Source of the DNA: Lactarius indigo
Taxonomy: Eukaryota; Basidiomycota; Agaricomycetes; Russulales; Russulaceae
NCBI GenBank assembly: GCA_025766275.1
Contig: JAFKAC010000163.1
Span: 1-64,000 of the forward strand
Direction of reading: 5' to 3'
Length of the DNA: 64,000 bases
This document shows, piece after piece, positions 34,637 to 46,208 of the stretch (within the stretch, counting starts at the first letter, position 1; every line of letters starts with the position of its first letter). The notes below the pieces were generated by a model that was given only the letters and a program-made list of their open reading frames with translations, was not told the DNA's origin and made no database searches. A program made the translations under genes and the position numbers.

Positions 34637-37600
34637 ATGTCCACAGATGACACACAGAGTCGGTCCTTCGGCCCTCAGCAACAATGGGCCGGGTTACAAC
34701 CTCGACAACCATCGTATGTTTATCCGAGTTCTCAGCTCCCAGAAGAAGGGTCGAGTCTTCAAACCCCCGTTTCATCTTCTCATGACCGCTCACCCGACGT
34801 CCCCTCCTTTGGCTATGGCCCTTCTTACAACCAGATATCTCGTTCATCCTCACTCCTGCCTTCGTCCGGTCAGTATTCTCGTTCGGATGCCGCTCAACTC
34901 CAATATCCATCCTATCCCGACCCCTCCTACTCCGACAGCCAACAGCATCGTCACAACTACTTCCCAGCTTCCCAGAATTCCTTTGATCCAGCGATCTCTA
35001 CGATGACCAACCCATCGTATGGTACTCCAACAGTTTCGGACACATACACTTCTTCACCCTTTTCTCCTCACCAATTTCCTGAGCTCCGTCCGGCTCACAG
35101 TTACAGCGCTGGCTCGTCCCTGCCTGCTGTCACATCCCTTGACACCGTCGCGCCAACAATCTCTACGTTTGATGCCCCTCGTCATCACACACCTACCTCC
35201 ACGGTGAGCAACAAACGTCAGAGACCAGAGGATCAAGATCAGGAGGGGGATGTCAACTCTCAGGCACGGGGAGATACTGCCTTGTCCTTAGCTGAAAAAC
35301 TGAAGCGCGCTTGTGCTCGTTGCCGGGGTCTCAAAGTGAGTCGTTCCCCTAGTCCTCTGTACGGGCTTGGTTCTAAACGTCAGTGCATAGGTCCGCTGCC
35401 ACTTTAGGGATGACAAGGATACATGCGACCGATGTATCAAAGCCTCCCAGGAATGCATCATTCCAGGCCGGAAGCAGAGGCGGCCTCCACCGTAAGTTGC
35501 CTCGAAGTCCAATACATAGCGGACTTCCTTATCGGTTCTTTCCGCCCTTTCCCCTTTTAGCAAACGTGAGCTTCTTCTCGCCAAGATTCGGGACCAAGCC
35601 ACCCGGATCAAGGAACTCATGGCCCAACTCGAGACGACACAGGCGGCTGATAAAAATGTCACGCAAATGACGGCTAATCTCCCTACTGAGTTTGCACGTT
35701 CCTCGAGGTTAGGATCACCGGCAAGCGGATCTTTTGTAGATTCTTCTGGCTACGTCGACGTCTCATCTACGTTTGATTCTGCATCGTCGTTCGGTGCCAC
35801 CCATTCAAATATTAGCCAAGAAAACTCAGAATGGATAGCGAAAGCACGCGAAAACCTCGAAGCTTTTGGTGACTTCATTCGCTTAGGAGGCTCGAGTACA
35901 GCTAGGAGCGATCTTGTCGATCAAGACCTAGAGGACTCTAGCTCAAGTGACGATCATATTGACGGGGGTAGTAGTGGGAGCGAGGATGAACTCGACGTTG
36001 ACCGACTGTCTCCTGAAATACCAGGCACCGTCCGCGAACGAACACTTTCCGGAAAGGGCTCTCCGAGTGGCCGTACGAAGATGGTTAGCCTCCCCGCCCA
36101 GGCAAGCCCATTCGGTATGATGGCTACACTCAGCGTCAGGAACATCAAGCCAAAGGGGCCAGCAAGCGTTATCAGCGATGCGAGCGACTTGGGGGTTGCA
36201 AATGAGGACTTCTTTCGAACGCGTAAGGTATCACGAATGTGAATGGCACGTCTCTCTAACTGATTCGGCTGCAGCTACGGATCCCGACCCGTTGCGACTT
36301 GGCCTTCCGGGACACCAGATACCTCCTCTCCTACGGAAGAACATCATTACCCCCGCGGAAGCCGAGAAATTATTCAAGAGGTATGTACTCATTTCCTTTG
36401 TTACCGTCTGAGCCATTCTGACTTCCTGTTAGCTACTTTGACTGGATGAATCCTTCTACTTCACTTCTCGACCCTAAACTTTATACGGCTCAACAAGTCT
36501 ACTGGAGATGCCCTTTCTTGTTCACAGTCAGTCAGTCACAGTCACTACGATCCAAGGTAGAGCCGTCTCACAGGTTACTTTATAGTTTGCGCGATTGCAT
36601 CACGATACGATAGCGAGCGCCCAGATTTATATCCAACGGCCATGGAGTACGCACGTCAAGAGGCTGGAGCCACCTTCTTAGGCGGCCAGAAGCGCGTCGA
36701 AGTTGTCCAAGCGTATTATTTGTTGAGCTTATATCCCATCCCTATGCGTCGATGGGAGGACGATCGTTCTTGGATTTACCTTGGACAAGCAATCCGTGTG
36801 GCGATGGACATGAATCTCCACCATCCGAATACTGCGAAGCCTCAAAACGAGCTGCATGCTCGTGAGATGTTGAACCGGACACGTGCTTGGTTGAACTGTT
36901 TCAATCTCGATCGCTCCTATGGATCACAGTATGGCAAGATGTCGATCATAAACAACGAAGACTATGTCGCAAATCACTCTTACGAGTGGTGGAACTCTTC
37001 AGAATACAATATGGAACATTTCGATATTCATCTCTGCGCATACACATCCGAATTGCGAGTACTAAACGACTTTTTGTCGATGGTATATAGCAACCCGGAG
37101 CATCCGACTGGCTTGAACAAGGTAGGTTTCTCCTGAAAAGTCTTGTGTTTATTGTCATACTAATGTCTCTCCGTGCTTGTTTCACAGGAAATCGATCTCG
37201 GGAGACTGGCAAGTGACACAGATGACAAAATTGAAAAGCTACGGTTACGATGGTTCGACATGTTGGAGAAGACAGACATGGACGAACCACAAAACCGCTT
37301 CCGCATTGGGCTGTTGAAACTGGGCTATAGCTACGCGAGGCTAGTGGCCTTGGCATTTGGCTTCCAACACACTTTTGGCAAGAGCAATACAGACGAGAAT
37401 CCTTTTTTGATTAGAGTACGTCACTAATTCTTGTCGATCCCGCTGTGTTGACCCGCCTATAGTGCATTCGTGCTGCATCGGACGTGGTTAATGCTATGGT
37501 GGACGATGTTGGGATTCCTTCGCAGAGTGAGTACCGATCAGCGGGTGTTGTTTTCCTCGCCCTGATTTTGGCTTAGGAACCTACGTCCGACATGGGCCCG

Positions 37601-38345
37601 AGTCACAGACAGTTTTTGTCGCATTCTCTTGCACATTCTTGATCAAAGTGCGTCTTGCACGGCATTCAAAAGTTACGTTTGTCTGATAAATGATTTTAGT
37701 TATTGCAGCCGAAATACGCGTCATATATCTCGCCAGGACAACGTGCCGATATTGTTAGAACAGTAGAACGCGCAGTAGAGTTTCTCGGTGCTTCTGATAT
37801 AGGTGTAGACGATCGCCACGGTCCACGACTCTATTCCCGTTTCATTGGCGGGTTACTCGAGCGTGTGAAAACTCCACCAGCCACTTCGTACCGCCCGTCA
37901 CGGTCCAAGAGAAAGAGTCCAGGATTCTCAGCCACGGGCCATCACGCCAACCTCGCACCGCCAGCTGCGAGACCAGCTGCCGGTACCGTGAATTACTTCG
38001 AGCCTCTCCCGAAGCGAACCACGACACCTTTCGACCACTTAGCATTTCCAATGGAATCTGATCCATCGACTCTTACAACGACCACGGCGCTTGGTTTGAC
38101 GGCATCAGAGTTCTTCTGTGCGCCTTTACCTTTCGATAATGACCTGCTCGAGTCGATGCAGACATTGTCATCGTTTTCCGAGATGCATGATACAATGTTG
38201 CCAGGTGTGCACGCATACACTTGTTCATTGTTTTCGAATCGTTTTGACGTGATGGGTTCCCATAGGTTTTGGATGGATGAAACAAATGCCACCTATAGAC
38301 TACGCGCAGTATGAACAACAGATGGCTGGGGTGTATTATTCTTGA
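34637..38345 (+). CDS. Zn2Cys6 fungal-specific transcription factor
   Basis: A Gal4-class regulator. A Ser/Pro/Gln/Tyr-rich N-terminal region of about 220 residues is followed by the zinc cluster C226-x2-C229-x6-C236-x8-C245-x2-C248-x6-C255, split by an intron (35336-35390), then a coiled coil (RELLLAKIRDQATRIKELMAQLE), an acidic Ser-rich linker and the fungal_trans regulatory domain (FDWMNPSTSLLDPKLY, FLFTVICAIASRY, QAYYLLSLYPIP, SWIYLGQAIRVAMDMNLHH, RTRAWLNCFNLDRSY). First exons: 34637-35335, 35391-35491, 35561-36222, 36275-36380, 36433-36530, 36586-37121. The end GVYYS-stop at 38345 follows a last intron of about 57 bp. Exon limits around 37.4-37.7 kb are approximate. Its stop is 141 bp from the start of the siderophore-synthetase gene on the same strand. 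Confidence 0.88.
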
Positions 38346-38486
38346 TGGTTTTCTTTGATACGAGCGAGTGTTGTCAGATATCGTATGTGGGTTATCTTAT
38401 CAGATTATAATCAGATAAGACTAGGTTCGCGGTCGGTCGGTCGGTCCCAGCGCTTGACTTGCGACTTGTTGGTTTTCCAGATCACA

Positions 38487-40649
38487 ATGACCTCGTCCTC
38501 TGCCGAGCGCGCCTCTTCTGCTACAATCGCACGTCTTCTCTCATGTCTTGTTACCGAATCTCTCGTTTGCGCTTTATTCCTTCCTCTCCAATACTCCGAT
38601 TGTGTCGGCATCGGGGTCGTACTAAACGCTCCTGCATCAAACATACCCGCGACAGACTGCATATCTTATTCGGAGGGCGATATTCTTGCCATTATAGTAC
38701 TCAAGCACATCCCAATATTCAAGCACGGCTCGAGTAACCTACTTGGGAAAGAAGTTGGACTTTTGGACCCGTTGGACATGGCTCCTTTAGTATTGGTAAC
38801 TAATACACACAAAGACGCACACAAAGACTCGGACGAAAATGAGGAGGTACTGCTCTAAAAACTCAAATCAATTTCGCACTAAGTATATACAACGATCTCA
38901 GAGCGATCTGGTCTCGAGTATTCAGGAAGCCCTTTCCACTCCGGGATGGTCCATCTCGCCGACCACCACCATCAAGCAGATCAAAGATCCCTTGGTCCTT
39001 TGGGAAATGTTTGCATTGAGTATCGATCTAGATCCGGCCATGCGCTCTGATATCTCGGCCGAGCTTGCAAGTTCTGTGGAGTGGCAAGCCTACTCTTACG
39101 ATCACCCGCCGAACCCGCCGACGCTCCTGTCTCCCAGCATCGACTGGGAGCAGTCAATTGTCGAGGGGCATCCCACCCACCCTGTAAGTATGTCCTCAGT
39201 GTGCGTCCGGAAATAATCCACCCACGATACTAGATGCACAAGACAAGACACTTCTTACCCCCTATTCCACCACTGACTCCAGGGAGCTACGATTTGTATA
39301 CCCCACGTTTGCGCTTTGCCGTCCTTCCTCGAACAAGTTTACATGTCACAGGAGAGTTTGAGGTGCTCGTTCAACCAATTCTCGAAGGAGCAATGGAAAA
39401 CGCAGGAAGGGCCTTCGACGTACCAGAGAACCAAATCGTCGTGCCGGTACACGAGCTTCAGGTGTCGCATATACTCGACAAGTTCGAAGAAGCGATCATC
39501 TATCCGGAGGAGTTTAGTGTTCCTGCAAGCGCCCAGCAGAGTATCCGGTATTTGTTTTCGAGTGTATCGTTTTCGAGTAGTCTGTTTATTCGTCCAACTC
39601 AGCTCGGTGATTCTTCCAGAAATCCTACACGCGACGCATCTCAAACTCGGGGTTGGGATCAAACTGACGTCCGCGGTTCGCACGATATCACCCGCAAGCG
39701 CGTATGTCGGCCCTCGCTTCTCCACACAAGTTGTTCCCGCACTACACTTTGACCCATCGTTACTTACTGTTGCGCGGGAACTGGCAAGTGTCGTGCATGT
39801 CGCGCCCGACAGCGATGTCGCGAGACATTGTGCTGCAATCGTACGCGAATGCCACGAGAACGGTAGTGAGGCACGTGGGGAAAGGCTGATCGTCTGCACG
39901 AGTCTCGTCGAGCGCGGTCACGCGGGTACGGATGGTGTCACGCCGAGCGTCGTGAGAGTATTTGGGCTGGATACAGAGGAGAAGCGCGTCGAGTGGCTTG
40001 ACAAGTGAAGCCCCCTATTTTTCCCTGCTGGCGTCATCCGACCTCTCCCCGTAGATTTGTGCGCTTGTTCTTCGCCGCATTCCTACCGCCGATGCTGAAA
40101 GACGGCGTTGCGTTCGAAGCGCACCCACAGAATACCGTCGCGCGCTTTTCCCTCACGCCCCCTCACGAACTTCGCGGTTTTGTGATCCGTGATTTTGGCG
40201 GGCTGCGCGTGCACCCGCCCACCCTTCTCAAGTCCACTGGTGTCACGCTAGACGTCATTCCAGGCCACTCTATTGTCGCTGACACCCTCGATGATGTCTA
40301 CACGCGTATGTACCACACCGTGTTCCACAATCACTTACAACAACTCGTGCGCGTGCTTGAGCTCCACTACAATGGCAAAGGATGGCAAGTAATACGCATG
40401 CGTCTTCGGGAGGCGATCCCGTCGGGTCATGCGCTGGAGAGGGCTTGGTTGAGTGAAGAGGTAAAGACACTTCCAGGAAAATGCTTCATGCGCATGCGCA
40501 TGGTTGGGATGTATAGACACGTAAGTTCAGTTGCGTTCGATTCAAGATGATTCTTTGACGAACTTGTCCGTTGCAAGCATTTGCATGGACCTTTCCCTAA
40601 CCTATTGCACTACACTGGTGTTGACGAGGAGAGCTTTGTCGTCGATTAG
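38487..40649 (+). CDS. IucA/IucC-family NRPS-independent siderophore synthetase
   Basis: NIS synthetases adenylate a carboxylate such as citrate and couple it to an amine or alcohol to build carboxylate siderophores. Six exons (38487-38846, 38902-39183, 39234-39547, 39603-40004, 40055-40520, 40578-40649) give 631 aa, the full family length. Marks: ARLLSCLVTESLV at the N-terminus, the ATP-binding start EGHPTHPMHKTR, GSYDLYTPRLRF, PVHELQV, HLKLGVGIKLTSAVRTISP, GPRFSTQVVPAL, ERLIVCTSLVE, FFAAFLPPMLKDGVAFEAHPQN, RGFVIRDFGGLRVHP, HNHLQQLVRVL and PGKCFMRMRM. All core motifs look intact. No acetylase, monooxygenase or siderophore transporter lies nearby, so the product and even the siderophore role are inferred from the family. 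The next gene upstream is a transcription factor. Confidence 0.92.
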
Positions 40650-40737
40650 AAGGTTATAACTCAGATTGTCTGGTCTTCTTGTGAGCTCCTGTCGGGTACG
40701 CGGGGTTTCCTTCAGATTAACCTTTTCATGGGAATGG

Positions 40738-40905
40738 GCTTCGAAGACGAGGCCGGCGATATCTACCGGACGGGTGGGTGTAGTCCCCACGTTTCTCCTT
40801 AGTCCAACACAGGACCTGTGAACGTATAGCATGGCAAAGCTCTCAGACAGAACTCGGGGGAACCTCGGGAAAGAAGTGACGGGTTAAAAGCTCCAAAAGC
40901 GAAGA
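40738..40905 (+). repeat. Direct repeat, copy 1 (partner 41662-41832)
   Basis: Shares with the partner copy GAAGACGAGGCCGG(C), AT(A/C)TA(C)CGGA(C/T)GGG, GTGTAGTC(C/G)CCACGTTTCT, GGCAAAG, AGACAGAACTCGGGGGA, AAAGAAGTGACGGGTTAAA and AAAAGCGAAG. Overall identity is roughly 75-80 percent by eye over 165 bp. No terminal inverted repeats or target duplications were found, so it is not assigned to an element type. Confidence 0.75.
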
Positions 40906-41661
40906 AAGAACTTGGGCGACAAGAACGGTAATTACCATTACGCTGCACCCCCGCTCGTGCTGGCCCAAAGGTCACCACAGAAATATATATACTGTAGGCA
41001 CCGTAGGATCCCTGTTCTAGGTCATTCAAGCCACCATGTTGTGGGTGCGACTGCCTCGGGAAAGTCCACGAAGATATCATAACTTGTTGGAACATCAAGG
41101 GCGAAGTATTAAACTACTGAAATTTTAAGCAGCACTGGTTTGACTTATGGCGCCACCCTGTCCAACGACTGCCTGCCCCGATCAGCGTCATCTCCTTCAC
41201 AGGGGACATACTTACTATTGAAGCTTGAAGGGTTGTCAATGCCGCCTTGGACGACATATCATATTTGCCGCGTCCCCCTGACATTTTTCTCAGAGTCCCC
41301 CTTCACTTGCTCAGGACTCTAAGAATCGATTTGGTGAGGTGGATTCAGACTGAACACTGCAAGGAACCCGGTCCCAATTAGAGAAACTCACATTGAACCC
41401 ACTTGTAAATAAGTACATACTGTTCTGTAAACCCTTGAAAGAATTCCGAAGTCCTCTATTGTAGCGCTCTTGATTCTTGTAGTACTTAAGGAACTTTCAT
41501 GTACCTACCAGAGCTCTAAGCTCGACCTACTGTGCTCAGCCGCAGTAGCTTTCTCGTATACACGTCTTTGGCTTCACGAACATCGATCCCGAACGACCTC
41601 GCTTTTCCCGGCTTGTCTTGTGCATCATCCGAGTCGCTCCGCCGTCTTGTTGTCGGCAATC

Positions 41662-41832
41662 GGTACGAAGACAAGGCCGGCCCGGGCAATATTTATCGGA
41701 TGGGCGAGTGTAGTCGCCACGTTTCTTATTTCTCTAGCACAAGATATGTGAATACATGTGGCAAAGTTCGGAGACAGAACTCGGGGGAGCCTCGAGAAAG
41801 AAGTGACGGGTTAAACTCTAAAAGCGAAGCGA
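41662..41832 (+). repeat. Direct repeat, copy 2 (partner 40738-40905)
   Basis: Same unit as at 40738 in the same orientation, about 0.92 kb away. The intervening DNA is unique. Could be a non-autonomous element inserted twice or a local duplication. Confidence 0.75.
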
Positions 41833-42148
41833 GATGGATACCTGAGCGACAACTCCTCAACAGTCCCGAATTTCAACAACTGATGTTATGATGCTTGTTA
41901 AAGATGTCCGCACCAAACCCAATGTCTCAACATGACATAACTTAATGCTCGACGAACTTTGACACGACTCAGTCCTTCAAAATATCGATGCAATTCCCAA
42001 TTTGTGACCCTCGTCACCGCTGCCTCCGCTCCTATTGTACCACTTCTCGCCATCCTAGGCTTGACATATGTCTTCGTGCGATGGCTTTCAGCGACCGTTT
42101 TTGAAAACGTGTACGCGCTGTTGCATCCTCACATTCTGATCTTATTGG

Positions 42149-44082
42149 CTATGATTCACCATCGAGACCAGAACTGTTACCGTGAGTGCTCGTAGCCACC
42201 CAGAGGTTTGTGGATACCTCAAGAGGAGTAACGGGTTCTGTTGAAGGGCCCATGTCGGATGTTAGCGCGGTAGGACCCGCGTTACCCACGACGTCCACGC
42301 GATTAGGATCCCTCGCACTGGCACCGCGCTTACTGCGCGTGCGATCACGCCTTTTGGTGCCACTTTGACCAATTGTGCGCACTATCGCAGGTGGACGACC
42401 TCCTAGTGCCCCCCCGCTAACAGACGCGGAGTTGCCAGCACCAGCGACGAGGAAACGTCCCACGCCCGATATCTCGCGAGCTGACGTCGAGAACTGGCCC
42501 ACCTGGAACCCGCTGCCCGGACTATTTCCCATCGAGTCAGGCAAGAAACCGAGGCCAATGGGCCGTACATTCCCAGGAATAGGCTTGCTATTTGACGCGC
42601 GATTACGGCCGGAGCCGTCTCGAGGCACCGAGGACGAAGTATCTCTAGGTTCGAGCCCAAGCACGTCGAGTGGTGGGAGACTATCCGGCTTCTCCTTGCA
42701 AATATTCATGAACTGTAACAAGAAGTCGCGATCATACCTACCACGGGAAAGATTTTAGATTAAATGGGATGTCAAAAGCGGAAAGTCAAGCGGAAAGTAC
42801 GCACCGGAACTTGCCATTCTGAGTGTTGACATTGAGCTCAACTTTAGGGCTTTTAACACCTTCTGGGTAAGTAATGCGACTGAGGTCTTCGATGTGCCGT
42901 GCAGTGGCGAGTGCAGAAGGTAAAGCGTGGAGGATGATGCTGGAACCCGTACTCTGGAGCACCGAGATCATGCTGGAGTTTGACGCTGTTCCTGACATAA
43001 ACGAATCACGGCTCTTGGGGTCACCCTTCTTGCAATTAGAGGCACTAGTTGAAGTGATGGTCGTTGGCATAGCTTTGTCAATCTCTCCGAATTGTGATAG
43101 ATCGATCGCTTTGGGTTGCGCGGCGGCTCCTGCGACGGACCACCCATCAGGATGTGGTACCCCACTCGTTGAGCTCGCCAGTGAGATGTCGTTACCCACG
43201 GCATGAGCGCGCACCCCAAATTGCATCGCCTCTACCCGGCGTGAAATTTCGGCTGCTCTCACTCCAGTTTGAGTACGGATGTCTTTGCGTACGGTGGCTA
43301 CGAGCACGACATCCTCTTCATTCATTCGGCCAACTTCGTCCAGGCTAAGAGGCGCCGCCCTTTTGCACAGCGCAGTTAAAGCAGGAACAACCCAATGGTC
43401 CACTGCGTATGTACGAGCGAGGATAAGCCGGTCGCATGGGGTCGGTGGCTTGATCGACTTCAACGCCAACTCGCGAAGTGGAGCGAAGCCCCAGCGCGTG
43501 GAAAGGTGGAGAACCGATTGCCATTGTTCGTACGAAATGTCGTGCTGTTCAAAACTTCTAGATGTATACATCTTGATAAACGGAAAATAGGAGAAGGTGT
43601 TGAGAACTTACTCGGGATACAAGACAGAAAGAAAGGCTTCGAAGTCCTCACATTTGACGTCCCCAAGCGATACGATGGTCGATAAAGCCTCATGGTCACG
43701 TACTCCAAGCTGAGAAAATCGTGTTGAAAAATACGTAGAATCGCGAGAGAATAGATGACGGTGGACACAGTAAAGAAAACCATTGACCTGTGACTTCCTC
43801 AGCACATTGGGGACATATGCTATATACATGACGCACCAAAAATGTGACATCGCCATCCATGAAGTATTTGCTATGTCGTAGGAAAGAATCATCGCTTTGG
43901 TGGAGTGAGCCAGCTGGTTTCTCACTCTCACCGGACCCCCTCCCTAGAAAGCTCGTGGGTCTGGCTCCAGACCCAGTATGACGAGTCTCAGAGGGGTAAA
44001 TGGAAACCACCTGAGAGTAAAGACTCACACGAAACAGCAGGGATAACACCCGTACTCGATACAAGAGAAGAGATACTGTCAT
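42149..44082 (-). CDS. Chimeric protein: BTB/POZ domain fused to the eIF4E-binding linker of eIF4G
   Basis: Four exons (44082-43837, 43787-43612, 43557-42805, 42737-42149) give 587 aa with consistent phases. Residues about 60-255 are a typical Agaricomycete BTB/POZ protein: YFMDGDVTFLV, YCVHRHLFSRDSTYF, VKCEDFEAFLSVLYP, W-x-S-V-L-H-L-S-T-R-W-G-F, LRELAL, DRLILARTYAVDHWV, ALCKRAAPLSLDEVGRM. Within the same exon, from about residue 271, the protein turns into the N-terminal linker of basidiomycete eIF4G: PKAIDLSQFGEI, ALATARHIEDL, ITYPEGVKSPKVELNVN, KFRYDRDFLLQFMNICKEKPD, LPPLDVLGLEP, RTRSKRG and PLEVSTNLW. It stops just before where the MIF4G domain would begin. Y393-D-R-D-F-L-L399 fits the eIF4E-binding consensus Y-x4-L-phi. 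Start: a good ATG at 44082, though an upstream exon cannot be excluded. Confidence 0.8.
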
Positions 44083-44651
44083 CGTTCTCTCCCCAAGAGA
44101 TTATACGAGGTGTCATAACAGTAATGTTGTTATCACTGGCAAGGTTGTTATCTGATCCTAGTCAATAAGGATTTTATGCAACATCGTGTTGGCGCTCGTG
44201 TTACGTCTTTATTCATGAGGGACGTTCATGTTCCAAAATTATCGTGTTAGTATGGACGCAAATTTCAAAGATCGCAACAGATTACCCTCTTCCCGTCGTC
44301 TCTTCTGCCCCCCAAAAAATAGCCCAGACCCCAGGTCCAGGCGGTCTCGGCAGTGCCACATGGTTCTGTTAGATGTACTAGAATACGTCACCAAGATCAT
44401 CTAATATAATGGCGATGTAATGCACGCGATAGAAGTACGAAAGGTAATCTCACCTTGCGCCCAGGGAGTGCGGAGAGCCCGGTCTGGGTTCCCGGCCCGG
44501 CTGGCATAAATTGAGGAGGGCAGTAGGAGGGCCCAACATGACCAACGCGTCACTCCAAAGCAAAACAGAAGAGTCAATTGCTAGTAGATATACATGAGAA
44601 GTTGCTACAAAACCATGGTCTCCTTTTTTTCTGGATCCAGTCGCGAGTGCG
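44083..44651. other. Intergenic, nothing supported
   Basis: 570 bp between the BTB-eIF4G start and the end of the oxygenase gene on the same strand; no feature supported. Confidence 0.5.
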
Positions 44652-46208
44652 CTAATTATAGTGCGTAACCCGCACGCCATTAACGACCTCGTACTCAGTC
44701 CCATCTTCCGCCCGCTCTAGCTGAGTGACGCCATACGTTGATGCCCTGTTCTTACGCCATGTTTCCTGTACAGGCGGAACTCCAATAATAGACTTGTTGA
44801 TGCCCTCACGCTGCACGACTGGACTGTTAAGCAGCGGTGCAATACGAACGTCGTCGGCCATGTAATGGAAGTAATACAAACCAAGCCTCCGGTAACCGTC
44901 CTGGTCAGATGGTGGCTTGATAACACGGTGTACTGCGGACTTGTAATAACCGCCTGACAGGTACTCTGTCGTGTCGCCGCAATTTACGACCTATGACACG
45001 ATATCAAGAGAGAGAGAGGAAGAACTGTTCACTGTAACTCACGAGTGCATTTTCGACATGCCTAACATAACGCCATTGGCCATCCCAGTCTTTGATTTGC
45101 AAAGCAGTCACAGGTTGACTCCAAATCGCCGTAAAGCTCGTGTGGTCTACAATATTTGTGAGTCGGAAGAGACAGCGCGACATGCAACAGTTACCAGCAT
45201 GACCCTTCATCCAAACGTTGTCTGTTTTATCCTCCTCTTCCTGGGAGCGGGGATTGCTAAGTCGATGACGTCAACTCTCAGGGACAGACGGTGTTTGTAA
45301 ATGACATCATACTAGAGCATAAATCGCCCTGGAAAAGTGATGAACGGATGACAGTGGGTATGAATCGAGTGTACTTACAGAACGAGTGGTTGGTCTCGTT
45401 AAAGGGATGTAAGTCAGGTAGTGTATTTTCCGGGAGCTCGAGGCCCAGCGACAGAAGCCTGCGTTGTGATAAGAATATATAATCAGAGAGCTTTGAAATT
45501 TTGAACTGACTTTTGCACCTCGTTCAGGACTCCGCGATGAGTGAACTCGACGATCCTCTGAACTTCAGGCAAGAACGGACGAAGTACATTCGGGTGTTCT
45601 CGGCGAGAGACGTCTCGGGGAACTAGTGTATTTCAGTGAATGTTGACTCAGATTCTGTAGCAGTCTCTCACAGTTATAGTGCTCGATCCTATCCTTGACT
45701 CCGTTGGCAATATGCTGATCGGGGGTCAGGACCGTACTAAGGCGCAATCGGATTGCGCCACGTACCCAATACTGGGGAAGTTTATAGCCTAAGTACTCCC
45801 CGGTTTCCTTTATCCGGGCTCGATAGCGGATTTTTTCCTCCTCGCTGACATCGTCAAAAGCAAGAGCCGCAATATCGACCATTCGATCGACCTACATAAA
45901 CGCTGTTACCTGGTGGCCCATGGTCATAACGAACTATTACCTACAATTGCTTTATCGAGGCCATGATTGATCACATAGAAGAACCCTTGTCTGTGAGTGG
46001 CATCACGCGCCAGTCGCACCTGCTCGGCGCGACCCTCTGGTGTCTTAGCCTTAGCAAGGTCAATAAACGTCAGATCGGCCCAGTCAACTAGCCAGGCATC
46101 AGCGCCCATAGAGATGGTGAGTGGCTGACTTTGCTTACTGTCTTCCTTCGTGACTGGTGCAGGGACCCAGCGTCTGACGGGGGGAAGGTTCGAAATGTTG
46201 GTAGGCAT
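44652..46208 (-). CDS. 2-oxoglutarate/Fe(II)-dependent oxygenase (isopenicillin-N-synthase-like)
   Basis: A small-molecule oxygenase of the DIOX_N + 2OG-FeII_Oxy type. First exon 46208-45945 (starts MPTNISNLPPVRRW) has DLTFIDLAKAK and QGFFYVINHGLD, the N-terminal DIOX signature; exon 2 (45891-45766) has EEEKIRYRARIKETGEYLGYKLPQYW. Further short exons give VKDRIEHYNFPRDVSRREHPNVLRPFLPEV, ELPENTLPDLHPFNETNHSF, NPRSQEEEDKTDNVWMKGHADH, then ALQIKDWDGQWRYVRHVENALV, VNCGDTTEYLSGGYYKSAVHRV and RLGLYYFHYM. Iron ligands H-x-D (GHADH) and the distal His (AVHRV), plus the 2OG-binding Arg region, are present, so it should be active. About nine exons; the middle ones are approximate. Substrate cannot be inferred. 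It is divergent from the DENN gene. Confidence 0.85.

Larger units (their letters stand above)
40650..42148. other. Gene-free interval with a direct repeat pair
   Basis: 1.5 kb without a recognised gene; the only structure I can support is the repeat pair at about 40738 and 41662. Confidence 0.5.

Noticed and set aside
34545..34910. Antisense ORF over the transcription factor's first exon
   Set aside because: No family resemblance; the plus-strand frame is longer and leads to the zinc cluster.
42149..43300. The eIF4G-like region as a normal eIF4G gene lying beside a BTB gene
   Set aside because: The BTB-to-eIF4G passage is one open exon with no start, promoter space or splice break between them, and MIF4G is absent downstream.
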